A stretch of 64,000 nucleotides of DNA from Morinoia aosen. Its lineage: Eukaryota; Arthropoda; Malacostraca; Amphipoda; Talitridae. Below the pieces are notes generated by a model, which saw only the letters and a list, made by a program, of their open reading frames with translations, was not told the DNA's origin and made no database searches. The stretch spans positions 32,653,891-32,717,890 of the forward strand of contig CM059573.1 in assembly GCA_030386875.1 (NCBI GenBank), written 5' to 3'. Within the stretch, counting starts at the first letter, position 1. Each line of letters begins with the position of its first letter. A program made the translations under genes and the position numbers. Positions 48,101-63,861 of this stretch are shown here, piece by piece.

Positions 48101-49633
48101 GTATATATGGTGAGAAGTGAAATATATTTCGCCTAACAATTTTGATATGTAGAATTTCCATCTGTACAAGAGTATAACTCTCTTTCTCATCTTTTCCTTG
48201 TTGATATGAGAATTTTCATGACAAATTTGTAAATTTAACAGACAGTGCGAATTAAACTTAGTCGTAGGTACATTTGCCAAAGATACCCTAAGTATAGAAT
48301 TCAATTATCTCAAACTTTTCCCATCCTTCAGAACATTTGTTTAACAATGAATTTATAAAAACTGTGATGTATATCACAGTTGACCGGACAAATGCAGTAT
48401 TTCTTAGGCAACCTTTTTTGAGAAAAAATTTTTATAAACGATCTGCTCAACCAGTGAAAACCTGTTGAAATATGCATTCTATTTTTGACACTGGTTTACT
48501 ATCCACGTGTCTCAATGATATTATTTCTACGGAGTCATATTCCTTGGATTTACGGAATTCTAATTCTTTATTCACTACCAAACTGGGTTAATCAAGCCTT
48601 ACGAGAAAAGTCAGCTTTGCCTCCGGTATTTAGTGTAATTTTAAGATAACAATTCTAATGGGTATAGGTAAATTGAGGACAATATAAAATTATTAAATTT
48701 GGGTGCACAGAACTGAATCTTAATATTTTTTGATAAACTGTTATATACAAAACTCTAAGACTTTTCTCATCCATCTCTTAAAATTTCGCTCTATATCCGA
48801 TCACACATTCTATTCAAGGCTCGCAAGCCCAAGTCGAGACCCATTCAACCGAGAGTCGTGCCGCTGAAACCATATTATTTTGTCCTTTGTCGATAATAAT
48901 TGACTAAGGTGATAGAATGAATAGATACTATTGACTCCAATGAATAGATGGACTTGGTGAAATTGTTCTTGAAGAATTTGTGAAAATTAGTGAGAATTCA
49001 GCCGAGAACCTATCGCCGATTACCCAAAACCCAGCTAAACTGCACCACTCGCGTAGTTATTTTACAGTGTAACTAGATGATACACAAGAAGGGAACAATA
49101 AATCCCTATTCTTCAATTACATTATGATAATGGTGTTGGGGGACAAATAGGCTTCCTACCATCAACATGTGTAGCCTAAATCGCAGGTACTCCTATATAT
49201 TAGTTGTGACAGACCTACCTATGATTCTTTTCATGTCTCAAGGTCAATAAATGAGCCGACACTCCCAGGTAATGGGTTTACAATTCTCTTTTTTGTTTGT
49301 TTATTGAAACACTTTCACAGCAATTCACACGTATACATGGGACAATAACCAGGAGCGGACAGTAATAATTCACCTACCTACAATCAACCCTACAAAATGA
49401 ATACTCTCAATTATTACACAGAGGACAAATTTATTAGGAACAACTCGGCATGCTAGCAACCCCGGAGTAATTTATTACTCGGCAATAATGGTCAACCCAA
49501 GGCTTGGCCTGCAGGAAAGCAAGGGTGGCACGAACGCAAGTGCAGCACGAGTGCAGAGATACCGGGGTACAAAAGCGATAGATTCGGTAGTAAGGCAGTG
49601 GCAGATGCCGGAGTGAGGCAGGAGATGCTGGGT
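42134..49633. other. No gene recognised
   Basis: Long AT-rich stretch. A TA microsatellite lies at 44690-44705 and a low-complexity ATGTAT/ATACAT region at 47820-48055. A GC-richer segment ending in a consensus splice donor (GGGTGAGT, about 44089-44096) could be a non-coding first exon, but no partner exon was found. Confidence 0.4.
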
Positions 49634-49752
49634 GCGGCAGAGTATCCCGGAGTACGGCAGCAGCAGAGTATGCCGGAGTATGGCAGCAGCAGAGCTTGCC
49701 GGAGTACGGCAGCAGCAGAGCTTGCCGGAGTACGGCAGCGGCAGAGTTTGCC
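49634..49752 (+). repeat. 26-bp GC-rich tandem repeat
   Basis: About four and a half units of CGGCAGCAGCAGAG.(T)TGCCGGAGTA (first unit shortened to 20 bp). It yields long spurious frames in several reading frames. Its last unit leads directly into the palindrome at 49794. Confidence 0.9.
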
Positions 49753-49793
49753 GGAGTACGGCAGGGGCAAGAGGTGCTGGAGGAATAATTATA

Positions 49794-49940
49794 CAACGGC
49801 TGATTATATAATTATTCCTCCAGCACCTCTTGCCCCTGCCGTACTCCGGCAAACTCTGCCGCTGCCGTACTCCGGCAGAGTTTGCCGGAGTACGGCAGGG
49901 GCAAGAGGTGCTGGAGGAATAATTATATAATCAGCCGTTG
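49794..49940. repeat. Perfect 65-bp inverted repeat with 17-nt loop
   Basis: Arms 49794-49858 and 49876-49940 are exact reverse complements. The inner arm is one unit of the neighbouring 26-bp repeat and the outer arm is AT-rich with ATTATATAAT. A further direct copy of the arm core lies at 49752-49793, so alternative hairpins are possible. Such structures may also arise in cloning or assembly. Confidence 0.95.
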
Positions 49941-52900
49941 TGGGCTGTTCTTCAGCCCCAAGTCGTAGAGGCTGGTACCACAAAGCTTTGGAGGTTGATT
50001 GGAGGTCTTCCTACATTTCCACCGCGCATATTATATAATAACTTACTATGATGATGCAAGCAATAAAGTACCGTTTCAAAATTAATTTCACCTAACGAAT
50101 AATCTTTACCATTTACATATAAATATTTCAATCAATAAACCTATACAGTCTTTTACTTCAATCCTATCCCTGCCTATTATTCTTACTCTTGCTGGATGAT
50201 GCCGCTATGAAACAATTCGCCTGTAGAATATTATGCTGCACTTTAGAACTTAGTCTCTACCAGTCAACAGTAATAACTCTGTTTTGAAACAGAAAAATGC
50301 GGGTTAGGGGAACAGGCAGATTGCACCATTACAATGATATTCGATATGATTCTAATAAAAAAATTTCCAAGCAAAATATCCTTGAAAAAGGAATCTGCGT
50401 TTAATAAGGTCTCAGGAGGATCTCATTTATATTTTCATCTTTTTAGTGATTTTTCCAGTTCATAAGCTCTGTTTTCTATTGATTATGAACTAGTAATCAT
50501 TTTTTTTAAGCCACCGCTTTGATAATGACTAAGCAAATTGCCGTTAGTGTTTGTCCAGAAGATTCTGATTTAACTAACTAGTTCATTGATATCAGACTTT
50601 GTCTGTTCATTGAAACATCCATCAATAATTAAATTAGCTGTCATCACAATTTAAAAAAAAAACTAATCACCATTCTGTATCTGATGCAGTAATTTTTACA
50701 CATTCGTTGAATTGTTTCTGTTGCATTGTTTCAACTTTTGAATAATGCCCTCATAAAGAATCTGCAGTGCGTTTCATTTTTATAAATCAGTTTCATTCCT
50801 GGGTCATGGGTTAAATCAACGTTTCTCTCATTCATTTATGAGTGAAAGTTTAAAAATTCAGGGATTTGATATCATGTTCATATTGTCCGTTTATTTATTT
50901 CAGTATTTACCTTGGCAGTTTTTATTTGATTGATCACCAGGTTCATTTATCCAGCTGTGCAGTAAATAAAACACAAAACATTAGGGTCGCCATTTCGCAA
51001 CCCTTCCAGTGTCGATAACCAGAAAGGGGTGCTTAACACATAGCACAGACTAGGATAAAAGTACCCTTCAAAGAATCATGTCAGTGTACTAGCATAAATA
51101 TTTCCAATTACGATTTTGGCAATCAATGCAAGAAACTCTTGCTACCCTGATAATCGAAGAACATTAGTTTATCTTTAATAATTCAGCGTGTTTACTTATA
51201 TTCGTAATACAAGCAGAATGAAACATTTATTTATGTGATATCTACGAATTATATGATATCTACGAACAATTTGATGTGCTTAAATTTGAAGGTACAGTAA
51301 CATTTTACTTCAGGGATCTGTGAGCGGTAAGGCAGCGCCTCTCATTCTCTGATGGGATACTGTTTTATCATATGCAAACTTCAAATGTTTCTGAGAAGCA
51401 GACGTAGTAAATTGATTATTCTTTGATAAAATAAGGGAAATAGAATGAGGTATAGACACTTCCACCTCCATTACCTAAGCGATTCGATGAAGTAAGCACC
51501 ATAGGCCGGTTTCCAATTAATCATATCGCGTAAAATAATGGACTGATGGATGCATAAATACTTTTATGCTTGTTAGTCTGATTGTCAGCTTTTACTGAAA
51601 AATTATTAAGTCTATCATAAACATTCAATGGACCAAGCTGTCTAGGTTATGTTTAATAATTTCTTGAAAATATAATTTCAACAACAGGAAAAACTTGCAC
51701 ATCCGGTATTGTACACTTTTTAGGAAGATTTAAGTCGTACAATTTCGTTCTGTATGCTTAATTATTTCTACTATTTTGTGATAAACATATTTTCTGAATG
51801 TATGTTTCCTCAAATCTTTTACTTATGAATTCTTTTCCTTGATAGTATTATTGTCCAGTACAATCATACGTAGGTAGGAACTCTTCAGTATCTAACTACG
51901 TTGTAGAATACTCAAAAAAGTACAAGAGATCTGTGGCCAATTGTGTATGAAAAATGACATGAGAAATCAATTTCTGGCTTTCTTTGAGCATTGTTTTTGC
52001 AGAATTGCTACAGCAAAGTATTTCTGCAAATAGAGAGCAGAAATAGACTTTCCAAGTCATTTTGCATCAATGACTTCAAATATTTTATACTTTTGTGAGC
52101 GTTGCACGAATTCATTATTTTGTGTTTTTATTTATTTAAATTTACCATTCAATATTTAATATTAGAATATTTTATTTCAATACTATTTTCTCTTTCAGAT
52201 CTTATATGTTACTATCAATGAATGCAAGGCAGTGCAGAAATAACCTAAACAGATACTTTTATGTGTGATGGGAATCCTCATTTGCTATAGAAATGTGCAG
52301 CATTAAAAGCTATATCAAAAAAATTTACAAGGTCTTCTTTGATAGTGTGTCAGGAGAATTGGATAAGTCGTAGGCTTTCCATGTGTGTCGCCTTACACGT
52401 GTGAAGACGTAGAGCACCTGGTATGCAGGACTTGTTCACTTGTTTGGTGTGTCAATGATTTAGCGTGAGCGGAAAGATTACTCCAATGACTGCTGACTGT
52501 TATTTCTGTCAGTAAGACTTTACACGTTGTGCTACAGCAAATAAAAAGAAACACAGTGACAACCGAAATTGGCAACCATCGATGCACCCAGTAGAACACT
52601 CAGAAGTATTCCACTGGGTCCCCAAATTCTGTTCCTAAATCAAATCAGTTCGCCAGTTATTTTACGGCAATGGTATTTTTCACTCTTCTATTGAGATGTT
52701 TTTTTCCATTTCTGCATCGATACATAAGTGCTGGAAGATCTACAAATAATCCTTAGATGTTCAATGCTGTTAAGATTCCAAACTTCACTCACTAGTTGGC
52801 ACAATATTACAATAGTTCTTGCGGCTTAGAGCATTTTGGAGCTACATGTTGAACTCAATGAAGAACTTTGTAAAAGCTCCAAATGAAGGAAATTAGGCCT

Positions 52901-53159
52901 TCTATCAGCCGAAAGAGAATTTTCCGAAAGTGAGTGGGATAATAGTAAGAAATAAGAATATCTGTCGGATCACAATTAAGGCTGATTTTGAAAGATACAA
53001 CCATTTATAACGAATCAAAAATATTTAACAACTTGGCAATTCCTTTCTAAGAGCAAATGTGAAATTTTCTTAGTACCAGAAAAAAATAAACTGTTGCCAT
53101 GGTGAATGATCTGTTCAGACAGGTACAAAAAATAGGTGTGGAAAATGGTTTCAAATTCA
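49941..53159. other. No gene recognised
   Basis: AT-rich, with only short frames and no clear repeats. Confidence 0.5.
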
Positions 53160-53392
53160 CGGATTTTTTCCCGATAAGTGGCGCCACCATTGCAACACAT
53201 AAGTTCACCTACTTATAACTTTCGAAATAATGCACCTATCGGCTTCAAATTACTCTCAAACGAAAGATTAGAACATTCTTTAGTTTGAGAGTAATTTGAA
53301 GTCGATAGGTGCATTTCTTCGAAAGTTTCGAAAGTTACAATTAGGTCAACTAACGTGTTTCATTAGTGACAGGGCGTATCTGGAAAAGACCC
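53160..53392. mobile_element. Foldback MITE
   Basis: Inverted arms 53160-53271 and 53279-53392; the inner 50 bp (TTTGAGAGTAATTTGAAG..GATAGGTGCAT) are nearly perfect, the outer part about 70% matched, with a very short loop at about 53270. No coding sequence; target duplication not identified. Confidence 0.75.
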
Positions 53393-53942
53393 AAATTCAC
53401 TTTGTATGAATTTCCACATTTATCTCTTCCTAAAATTTTGTAATCCAAGAGAAATGAGCGGATTGAACGCTCTCACTGAGGCAACCCTAAGATGGTTCAC
53501 CGTTTAAAAAAAACTAGTTTCCTTCCTCTTTGAAAACTGTTGCTTCTGTTATGTTCCTGAGAACGTCATAACATAAAAAAATAAAGAAGGAAAGAAAATC
53601 CTTTTCAAATTAATCGAATACGAATAAAGATGAAAATTGAAATACGGTGTGAATTGAAATCATCTATAAGGAAGATATACTTCTTCACTTATAACATATA
53701 CATAAAATTTTGGGTTGTGTTTTTTGTCTACTAAGTATCTAAGAAATGTGACGTGATTTAAAAAAAAATTACCTGTGAACATAGCCTGCGAAACATAAAT
53801 AAACGGGTAAGTATTTGAAGTTGTTAGGGCCATTATTTGAAATCGCTGAAAAGGGTGCAATTCGTTCTGGTATTTGTCCCATAGTTCACTATTTACAGTA
53901 GGTGACTTTGTGTATTTGTTTAAATGAGATGATCCTTGGTAA

Positions 53943-54077
53943 CACTTTGACTACGACGTGAGCCACTGGGGGTCACTAGGAGAATTTTCATAATTCTGCA
54001 TGTTCATAAATACTTAATTAAACTTTAAACTTGATTTGAATATTAAACTTCAATTTTTTTCCGCCGTGGTCAAAATG
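53943..54077. mobile_element. 135-bp piggyBac-like MITE
   Basis: Ends CACTTTGACTACGACG and (reversed) CATTTTGACCACGGCG are inverted repeats. TTAA is intact on the right (54078-54081) and decayed to GTAA on the left (53939-53942). Confidence 0.75.
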
Positions 54078-54081
54078 TTAA

Positions 54082-57000
54082 GTAAGAATTTTCTTTTGTT
54101 TAAGATGGGAATTCCCCCGGAATCTTTGAGTTTTTGCTCTGGAAAGGATATAAAATTAATTTTTTGGGACGATTCATGAGTACATTTGTTCACAAAATTT
54201 TTCCTCTTCAGGAGTCAGCATCAAAGATTACTGTCATACGAAGTGGATATCTAACGTGGTTTAAGAAAGCTCAAAGTGTGGTTCGAGAGAAAGATCACGT
54301 TCACTTCAAGTTCGTAGTGGTTCAAATTCTGTGCGGTGTACAGTTGAAGTTCCGAATAGCGAAACAGTCAAGCTGATAGCGTGAGGTTGTACATCATCAC
54401 TGACAGAGAACTTCATGAAACAATTTTTTTCAGATTTGATTTAGGATAAACGTGTACTCATTTTAATAAATTATTGCAATACTCACGATCCAAGTGCGCA
54501 TACAGAGATATGTCTACGTTTGGTGGAATATTTAATTTCGTTACAAGAGGCATTTACCACCAATTTTCCAGTCGGGAAAAACTGTAGGTCAGACCTAACT
54601 TATTGTACGGAAAGCGGGTCGAAGAGACTCATGAAGTTAATCGATTTTAGGGGTAAACACTAAAAATTACAGCACTATGTCTAACTTGTTTCGGCATTGG
54701 TTAGTTACATTCTATTAAGTCAATATAGGCTTAATGAGAGGTTTTGGTGGAAAAAGAAAACGTGTCTATTTAATGACACAAGGCAGGAGTATGAAAATGG
54801 ACTAAAATAATTTGATGAATATTTTTATATGAAAAAGAAAATGTACTGAGAAATTCAACTAGGGGATAATAAGAGCATAAAAGAGTTTATTAGGTTGCTC
54901 CAGGAGCAATGATGTCAGTCAGATGAAGGGAATCCTACGCACGTGGGAAAATGACCAGAAAATCGGGATTCCTCAATAAGTAAAGCACCGGCTGGATGAT
55001 TTGGGATCCTTTATAAGTAAACTGAATACAGGATTTGAATACGAGTACATTGAACAAATACAGGTGTTAAGAATCTCTGATTTGAATTTTAGCGTGGGGT
55101 TCTAACATTGATAGTACCTGAGGGTATAAAGAAAGCTTTCCGATATCCAAACTTTTCTCACAATATTACATTGTCAACAGTACCTCATAAGGTATGCATG
55201 TTTTGTGAACATTCCAATACTCGTACGGATGAAATGAATCCTAGTATGTCCTAACTCAACTTTCGAGTATAGAAAATTACTATAACAGTCCTAAGTAAGT
55301 TAAAACTCAGATGGATTCTATTAAAATATACCACTGCCTAAAACATATATTGAAAAGTGGTGTCGTATGCTGAAAAAAATGGTTACGAGAGAAAATGCAC
55401 GAAACTTAGCATGGACACATGATTCAGAATTATAGCACAGAGCTCGCAGGCGAATACATACTTTAAAGCACCTAATAGAGAACAATAATTGAATGAAAAA
55501 CATGCTTCAACAAACGCTCGAAAAAACAACGGTAATAAACTTCAAAGGGTCAACTCTCGGAATTGTCTCACGGACAACAGTGCAAGGAGCTGATTATTTC
55601 ACACACACATGACCAGGACAAAATCTGTCTATTCTCACGCGAAATTGTTATTTCAGTCACGCACCAAAATGTGAACCAAGTTTTTCCTAGCATTCAGAGA
55701 AGCCAGAAACAAAGAGCTGTTAAACTGAACCCAAATTATTGTTTTTTTTTTGCGTAAGTAGGCGCTACCAGAGAAGCAACGTGCGTTTACGCTTCAGAGT
55801 ATGCCACAATCCCTATTGAAAATCGAGGACGGTGCACCGGTGGAATATGGTTGACAGGGCTTATTATCCGCGATTTATTGGTCATTCGGCCATTCGACCG
55901 ATAAAACAACGGTACACCGCCCAATTTACGAGCATGTTATGATTGGCACTGCCATCCGTGGCCTCCCGTCCATACACCGTCTTTAATTCGCGGCATCTAG
56001 TAGCGATTCGAGGTTGACTTGGCCAAGGACGGCCATCTGGCTCAGAATCGCTGATACCGTGTTTTTCTGACACTTGTTTCTCATGCCCTCTCCCATTCAA
56101 TAATCACTGCTCTGCATTTGTGGTTAATTCTCAATTGCATAAATTAATCCTTATCGCAGATCGTCAGTAGCTGCAGCAACTGGTTCTAAATGTGCACCCA
56201 AACCAAATACGGTAAATATGACTCATGCCAATAGTTTACTTCCCGTTTTTAAATATGATCAACTCTATGGTCGAGTGAAAGTGCATCAAATTGCCGAGGT
56301 GTATTGTGGAACGTTTCAATTATATTTAACTTGTTGGGATATAAATGCACAGGCGTAGCCAAATACATTTCAACAATATCATAAAATTATTATTTATGTA
56401 ACGGAGGTGAATACTGTATTTCATGCTGTGATTATACATGATGGGGTTCAACAATACATGGAGAAATATTAATTCTAAACACTTCAACTGTTTGTCGTTT
56501 CATTTAAAATGATAAACATACCCAGGTAGCAAGAAATTATTAGGTCAATATTGGGTTGATAATTATTTATTGGCCTGATATTGGAATCTTGGATTACAAT
56601 AATAGGCTAATAGTAAGACAATATCAAAAAAAGATATATTTATTTATTATATCAACTTGTAATTGGGACAATGTAGTAAATAGTTTTATTTCTAATAATG
56701 AACTAACAGTGTATGTATCTATGTACGATATTCACATAAGTGGAAACTATCTCATATGAATTAAAATATCGTAATTTAATAAAATTTGTAAAAATATAAA
56801 TTATCATTGCCCAAACATTGGGTTGATATCGTACGCCAAGAAAACGGAGTAATTTGCATAAAATGTACCAATTAAGTTAATGAATAGTTATTTCAGTCAT
56901 TAATGAGTGCAGATATATATGACAGATATCAAGAAATATGAATACGTTACAATAATATGTATATTCAGAATTACTGTATTCGCAGGTTCACAGTTCTAGT

Positions 57001-60000
57001 TTTTTCAGTCGTTCAATGAGTTTCGAAGGGCTAGTTTTTACAAAAAAAAATGCTAACATCGTTTGTCATATGTTACTATAGCAATAAATGTCTATATGTA
57101 CATTGAATTAAGAGGATATAAAGATAGAAAGTTATTTATAAAGTCATTCATATAGATGATAGAAATGACTTAATTTCGTAATGATGGTATTGAGTAGGCC
57201 TATTCCTACCATATAACCCATTTGGCATGCATCATTCTTTGAGCAATTTTTCAAGCACGCATATACAGTATCTGCTGCTCAGATGAACGTAGCGTATGTG
57301 GTTGTTTAGTCTGATTTCACAATCCGGTATTGACATCAATCAACTGAAAGAAATCACAAATTATAGTTTTATTCAGCAAAAATAATTCAGTTGTGTGAAA
57401 AACCTATTTAATTTGTCAAAAACACATATAAAACTATTTTTGAGGGGTAATTTTAACGACAAATCGATCTATTGCTGATGCAGGATGCAGCCCTTGAGTC
57501 GGACGTCTTGTGTGCGATACGTTAAGCTCGGCCGCAGCCACGGTGCAGCATGAGTCAGGCGTGCATCGCGGTAGTTTGAATTTTGTGACTGTCTGAAGTG
57601 AATTAGTTGCTGTGCTCTTCATGTTTAGGACATTCATTGCTTAGCTATCAACAGCAAGAGGGCAGTTAATGTGAATTTGAATACATTTAAGTAACTGAAG
57701 CAAACGTGTTACCATTTTTTTGTTTCATTAGGTTTTGAACAACTATATTTTTGAAACGAAAACGTTCCCTGCGTTTCAAATTTAACCGAACTACGCGTAG
57801 ATAAACAGCCTCCATACTCCTAACACACAGAGTAGTCATAATTTGTGGTACAACTCATTGTAATTCAGTTGTTCGTGAATTAATGTTCCATAGAAATCTA
57901 TATTAAGCATTCGTCATATTCGAGTTACTTAGCAGTGAAGGGCATGAATAATAGACGTGACAAACCTTGTTCTAAACGTTTTGATGACAATGGTGACCTG
58001 ACACGATTGGTACAATTGCAAGTGTGGGAAGCATTGAAGAATTTATTTTTTCCAATTATTGATGTAAATGAAGTAATAAATATCGTTAATCCAGCAAGAC
58101 ATGGAAAATATTTGTGAAACGATTTTTTTTTCAACATGACAAAAGTTTTACAAGGGTGACAAAAAAAGTAGTATTTGCTTGGAAGGCTTCTCATTTAAAG
58201 TGTATTTTATTGAAAGTTTTCAATTTTACAATGTGTGTAAATAACTGAAATAGTGATAGCTTTTTGAGTGATGCAGTGTGATCTCAGCGCACATATGTGA
58301 GTTCTGACTATTACATTATTTTGAGAAAACATCAATATTATTTCTTTAATTTTCTTATTTCATTAGCTAATTGATACAAGTTTTTTCAATTCTTACAAAT
58401 TTTTTGATATAATAGCTTTATGTATTATACATATGTATTCTTAATTGTTGATAATAAGTGATGTTAATGTTTTTTCAACTATTATTCTCTATATTTTTAA
58501 CAGTACTTCTATTTTCTTTTTTATTGTCCAAAACAGCTGAAAAACGGTTTATTCATTAAAATACTGCGCAAATACTACAAAAATGAAAAATAATTAATAT
58601 GTCTTTCACAGAATTGTGAAGGAAAGATATACATCCAAGCTAGCAGTGCCTGTTAGTGAATGGCATGTATGGTACCATATTAAATTTGGAACCATAAGTT
58701 ATTCATTAAGGAAGTCAGCCACAATGAGTGGGCCATGGCACCCATGATACCCTTCCGTAATACTCATTTGCAAGTGACAAAACTTTATTTGCTTACGTTC
58801 AATAAATTATATTTGCATGAACATATTGCTCTTTACAGCACTTTTCAATGTAAAAATTATATTGAAGGGTGGAAAGCGTTAGTGGGCTATTTGCATTTTT
58901 TCCTCCGGAAAAAATGTACTAGACTAGTGGACTCTAGTAGAGTACCTCGGTATCGCTGAGAAAGTCATTGAGAGGATGCATTAGTAGACTTCTCGGTTCT
59001 GGTCGACTTCATCGGTTCAAAGCGAGGTGCATTCGAGATCTTTTTTACTAGACTAAACGCCAGTGAAGCTCTCCCTACGACGTTTTGAAAGCAGCTTTGC
59101 CATTGGTTCATCAAGTACACTAAGCTCCTCCCATTTTTCATCTTCTTATCTTTGTTTTTAGTTCCAAATTGATTATTTTACTGAAGTGTTTCATTTTCAG
59201 CAATAGTAATATTCTTTATTTTAGCATTCTACGCTTGTTAAAGTAATAAAAATTAGGCGCATTCGGTTGAGGATTTTTATTTAAACACGTTTATTCACAC
59301 ACGATATTCTTCTAGCTGTGTATGTCCGTGCTTCTAATTTCCCCATTTCATTTTAACGCTCATTTCTGGATCTGATACTATTGGTTGAGGTAAATTTAGT
59401 AGGTGGATATTCTCTCCAGACACGTTGTTGAAAATTTTCTCTTTATCAACTGATTCATTTTCACCATATCATATTTGTGCTGCTCATTCTACAGTTGGGG
59501 GGTATTTCATTTATAAGAAACGTTTCATCCAGAAAAAATAGTGGTTCTTGCTCTATAACAATCAATGAAGGTTATTGTGCCGGTTGCGTTTATGCTATCT
59601 GCAATTAATAAATCTGCGGCCTCTCAGGAATATGAAATGGAAAAAAATCAATTTACTAATTGAACACTAACCGAATTATTTTTCTTGCCATTTAACATAG
59701 CCTAACACTAACTTTTCTGTTGCTCACTACTTGTAGTGCTCATAAAGTATATTTTAAATCATCTGAAATGTCTTCGGTAACACTGATCTCTGATCAAATT
59801 GCAATCTGGAGAACTAAGGTTTAGCCCACGTACAGGAGTAAAAGTTTCAGTTAGAGGACTTCATAAACGTTAATATTTAAAATATTTTGAAGTCACGCTT
59901 ATCATGCTCGTGTATGAGTTTCACTAGCATTGACCTAAGATGTCACAGAATTTAGTTTTAGCTCATGATAGTTGAAAACTAATTACGGAATCATATCTCG

Positions 60001-60947
60001 TAACAATTTCGCTTTAATGCGTATATATATTCTTTATTTCACTTCTGAGTCACGTAAATTTTACCAAACATTTTCTTTTGGTGCAACCTCCCCTCTTTTC
60101 TGTGTTTGTAATAAAGAACGGTAATGATAATGGTAACAGCAGGAATAATTTTTCTGTCCGCTTTCTGTGATAATATGTGTCGAAAAAATACCTAAAAGTG
60201 TATCCTGTTTAGCCATTTCGACATCTGAAAGTTAGCCTAGATATTCATCTACTAAATCTTCTTGGATTGTTGGTGGAATCATTTGCAGCCTTTAGATTGT
60301 GCGTACCAGCAGGCAGGAGTAATATAAAGCATGGGAGTAATATACGAAGTCATCTAATCAACCAAAGCTATAGTAATTCCAGTGTAGTGCATAGGCGAAT
60401 AAAACACAGATTCCGAAATGTAGTAACCAAGGTAAGTCTGCAAGAACTCCATTACTGACTTACTAAGTAAAAAATATTTGGGTCTAATTAAAATCTATTA
60501 GGAAATAAAAATTCACACATCTGTATCAAAGTTTCATCAACGATAAAAAATGAATACACCAAAGTCGGAACGGAAATATAAGTCGCTGTGGCGTGAAAAT
60601 ACTTATTTGTTACATTTGGTCATGTTCGTCACACAGAACCACGAAGTAACAGAAGTCAACGCAGGTTCATTCCGAAACCCAGGGAATTTCGAGACACATA
60701 AATAGACTCTCCACCTAGATGTCCCACACTGTATTTACGGAATTTTTCGAAAAAGATTTCTGATAGACTGCTGATCGTTTATCAAAGAACGAGAGTTAAT
60801 TTCTGTGTATCCCGGTGTTTTCAAATTTACCTTTTCACCACGAGTGTGCCTGAATAGAACATACTGTCATACTGAGTGTCACTCGCTGCCAGTGAAACCT
60901 AACTGCCAGTTTGAGCCAACAGATAGACACTACACAAATGATAAAGG
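54082..60947. other. No gene recognised
   Basis: Mostly AT-rich. GC-richer patches at 55780-56100, 57470-57600 and 58900-59100 have short frames only. None shows a recognised domain or RNA gene. Confidence 0.45.
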
Positions 60948-62600
<1,653 letters not shown>

Positions 62601-62602
62601 TA

Positions 62603-63857
62603 CATGTACTACGTGCTTAAAGTTCTAAATGAACATCGTTTCTCAATGAAGTTTTAAAAAATACCTACATTACTTGACTACCAATCAATAAACTATGGCA
62701 TATGCATGACCTCTACATATTGGAAAAGATTTTCCTGCAATCCAAGTCGATACGAATATAGATTAATAGTGGCATAACAAATTCCTGCTCTTTTCGCACA
62801 GGTCAAGAAGACCATTCATGGAGAAAAATTGAGCTCATCTTCGGTAAAGGTTCTTATCTTTACACTTCAGAGCTCAAATAAAAATATTTTTTTATTATCA
62901 TGTAAGAAGAAGCACGGCAAACTCTTCAATTACGTCATAAGTGTTCCCACATGAATGAATAAGAAATTTGTAGGACCCGAACTCCCAAATGGGGAATCCG
63001 TTCACTAGGTGTAGCCGTTCATGTTCTGTTCAAAGTGTCTTACGAGAGGTATCCAGCGCACTTGATTAAAGAGGGAAAAACTTTTTAAAGTAATATAAAG
63101 GTGCTGGCAAGATGTCCGCAATGAACATCCAAGGTTCGTTACAAACATAGTAACAAAGTTATTATTTTAATTTTTTGAGGATTTAGTAACCAAGTTTTAT
63201 CTTCAATTTCAAGAGAAGTGGAAAATGGATCTCTCAACTAAAGGATCTGTCATTTTACCTCCCTGAAGCCAAGCACCATATATATTTAAAAGCTACGGCG
63301 TCCAGTGAGTTGCATCAAAGTAAGTTAAGTTTTCATTGAATTTGGATGCTTAAATCACAGATCTTAATTTAGGCGATATGACAGGATTCCCATGAGTAAG
63401 TGCTGGAGTGTTGACTTTCTTGCCATAACTTGAAATAACCTCAGCGAGGAAGCAGTGCAGAACTCTGGATGGTTCCATCTCTGCATCTACGACGTCTCTG
63501 GGCAAAACTGCACATAAATAGTAGATACTATTACCATTGGATTTCACACATACACCAGTTATTAATTACATATTATCATTATCAATTTTGATTGTGAATG
63601 TTTTACTCATACATTTAGCCATAACACGACGTGATCATTATTCCTGTAGAAGAATGAATACTTCAATGGGAATCTACACACGCGGTGTGTACCAACAAAG
63701 GACATCCTAATGAAAGTCTCATTTTGCAGGGCAGAGGTAGTGATTAGAAGTGAAATTATTTCCCTCCCCCCGTCTCCGGAATACTGTACGTGGAACCCAC
63801 GCGCCGGGCTGTATTGAGTAGCCGGCTGATTACGCTGGAGAATATTAAGAAGGTTTC
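62603..63857. other. No gene recognised; short dispersed repeat
   Basis: TTTCCTGCAATCCAAGTC...GGCATAACA at about 62730-62785 recurs at 63887-63935 inside the MITE at the window end, so a shared mobile fragment is likely. Confidence 0.5.
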
Positions 63858-63861
63858 TTAA

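Noticed and set aside
47789..48136. 115-codon plus-strand frame
   Set aside because: Tyr/Ile/His-rich product of ATGTAT/ATACAT low-complexity DNA.
49634..49752. CRISPR-like array
   Set aside because: The 26-bp units are directly adjacent without spacers, and the window is eukaryotic.
49434..49930. Open frames of 92-125 codons on both strands
   Set aside because: They arise from the 26-bp GC-rich tandem repeat and the palindrome; units of 26 bp cycle through all frames and remain open in each.
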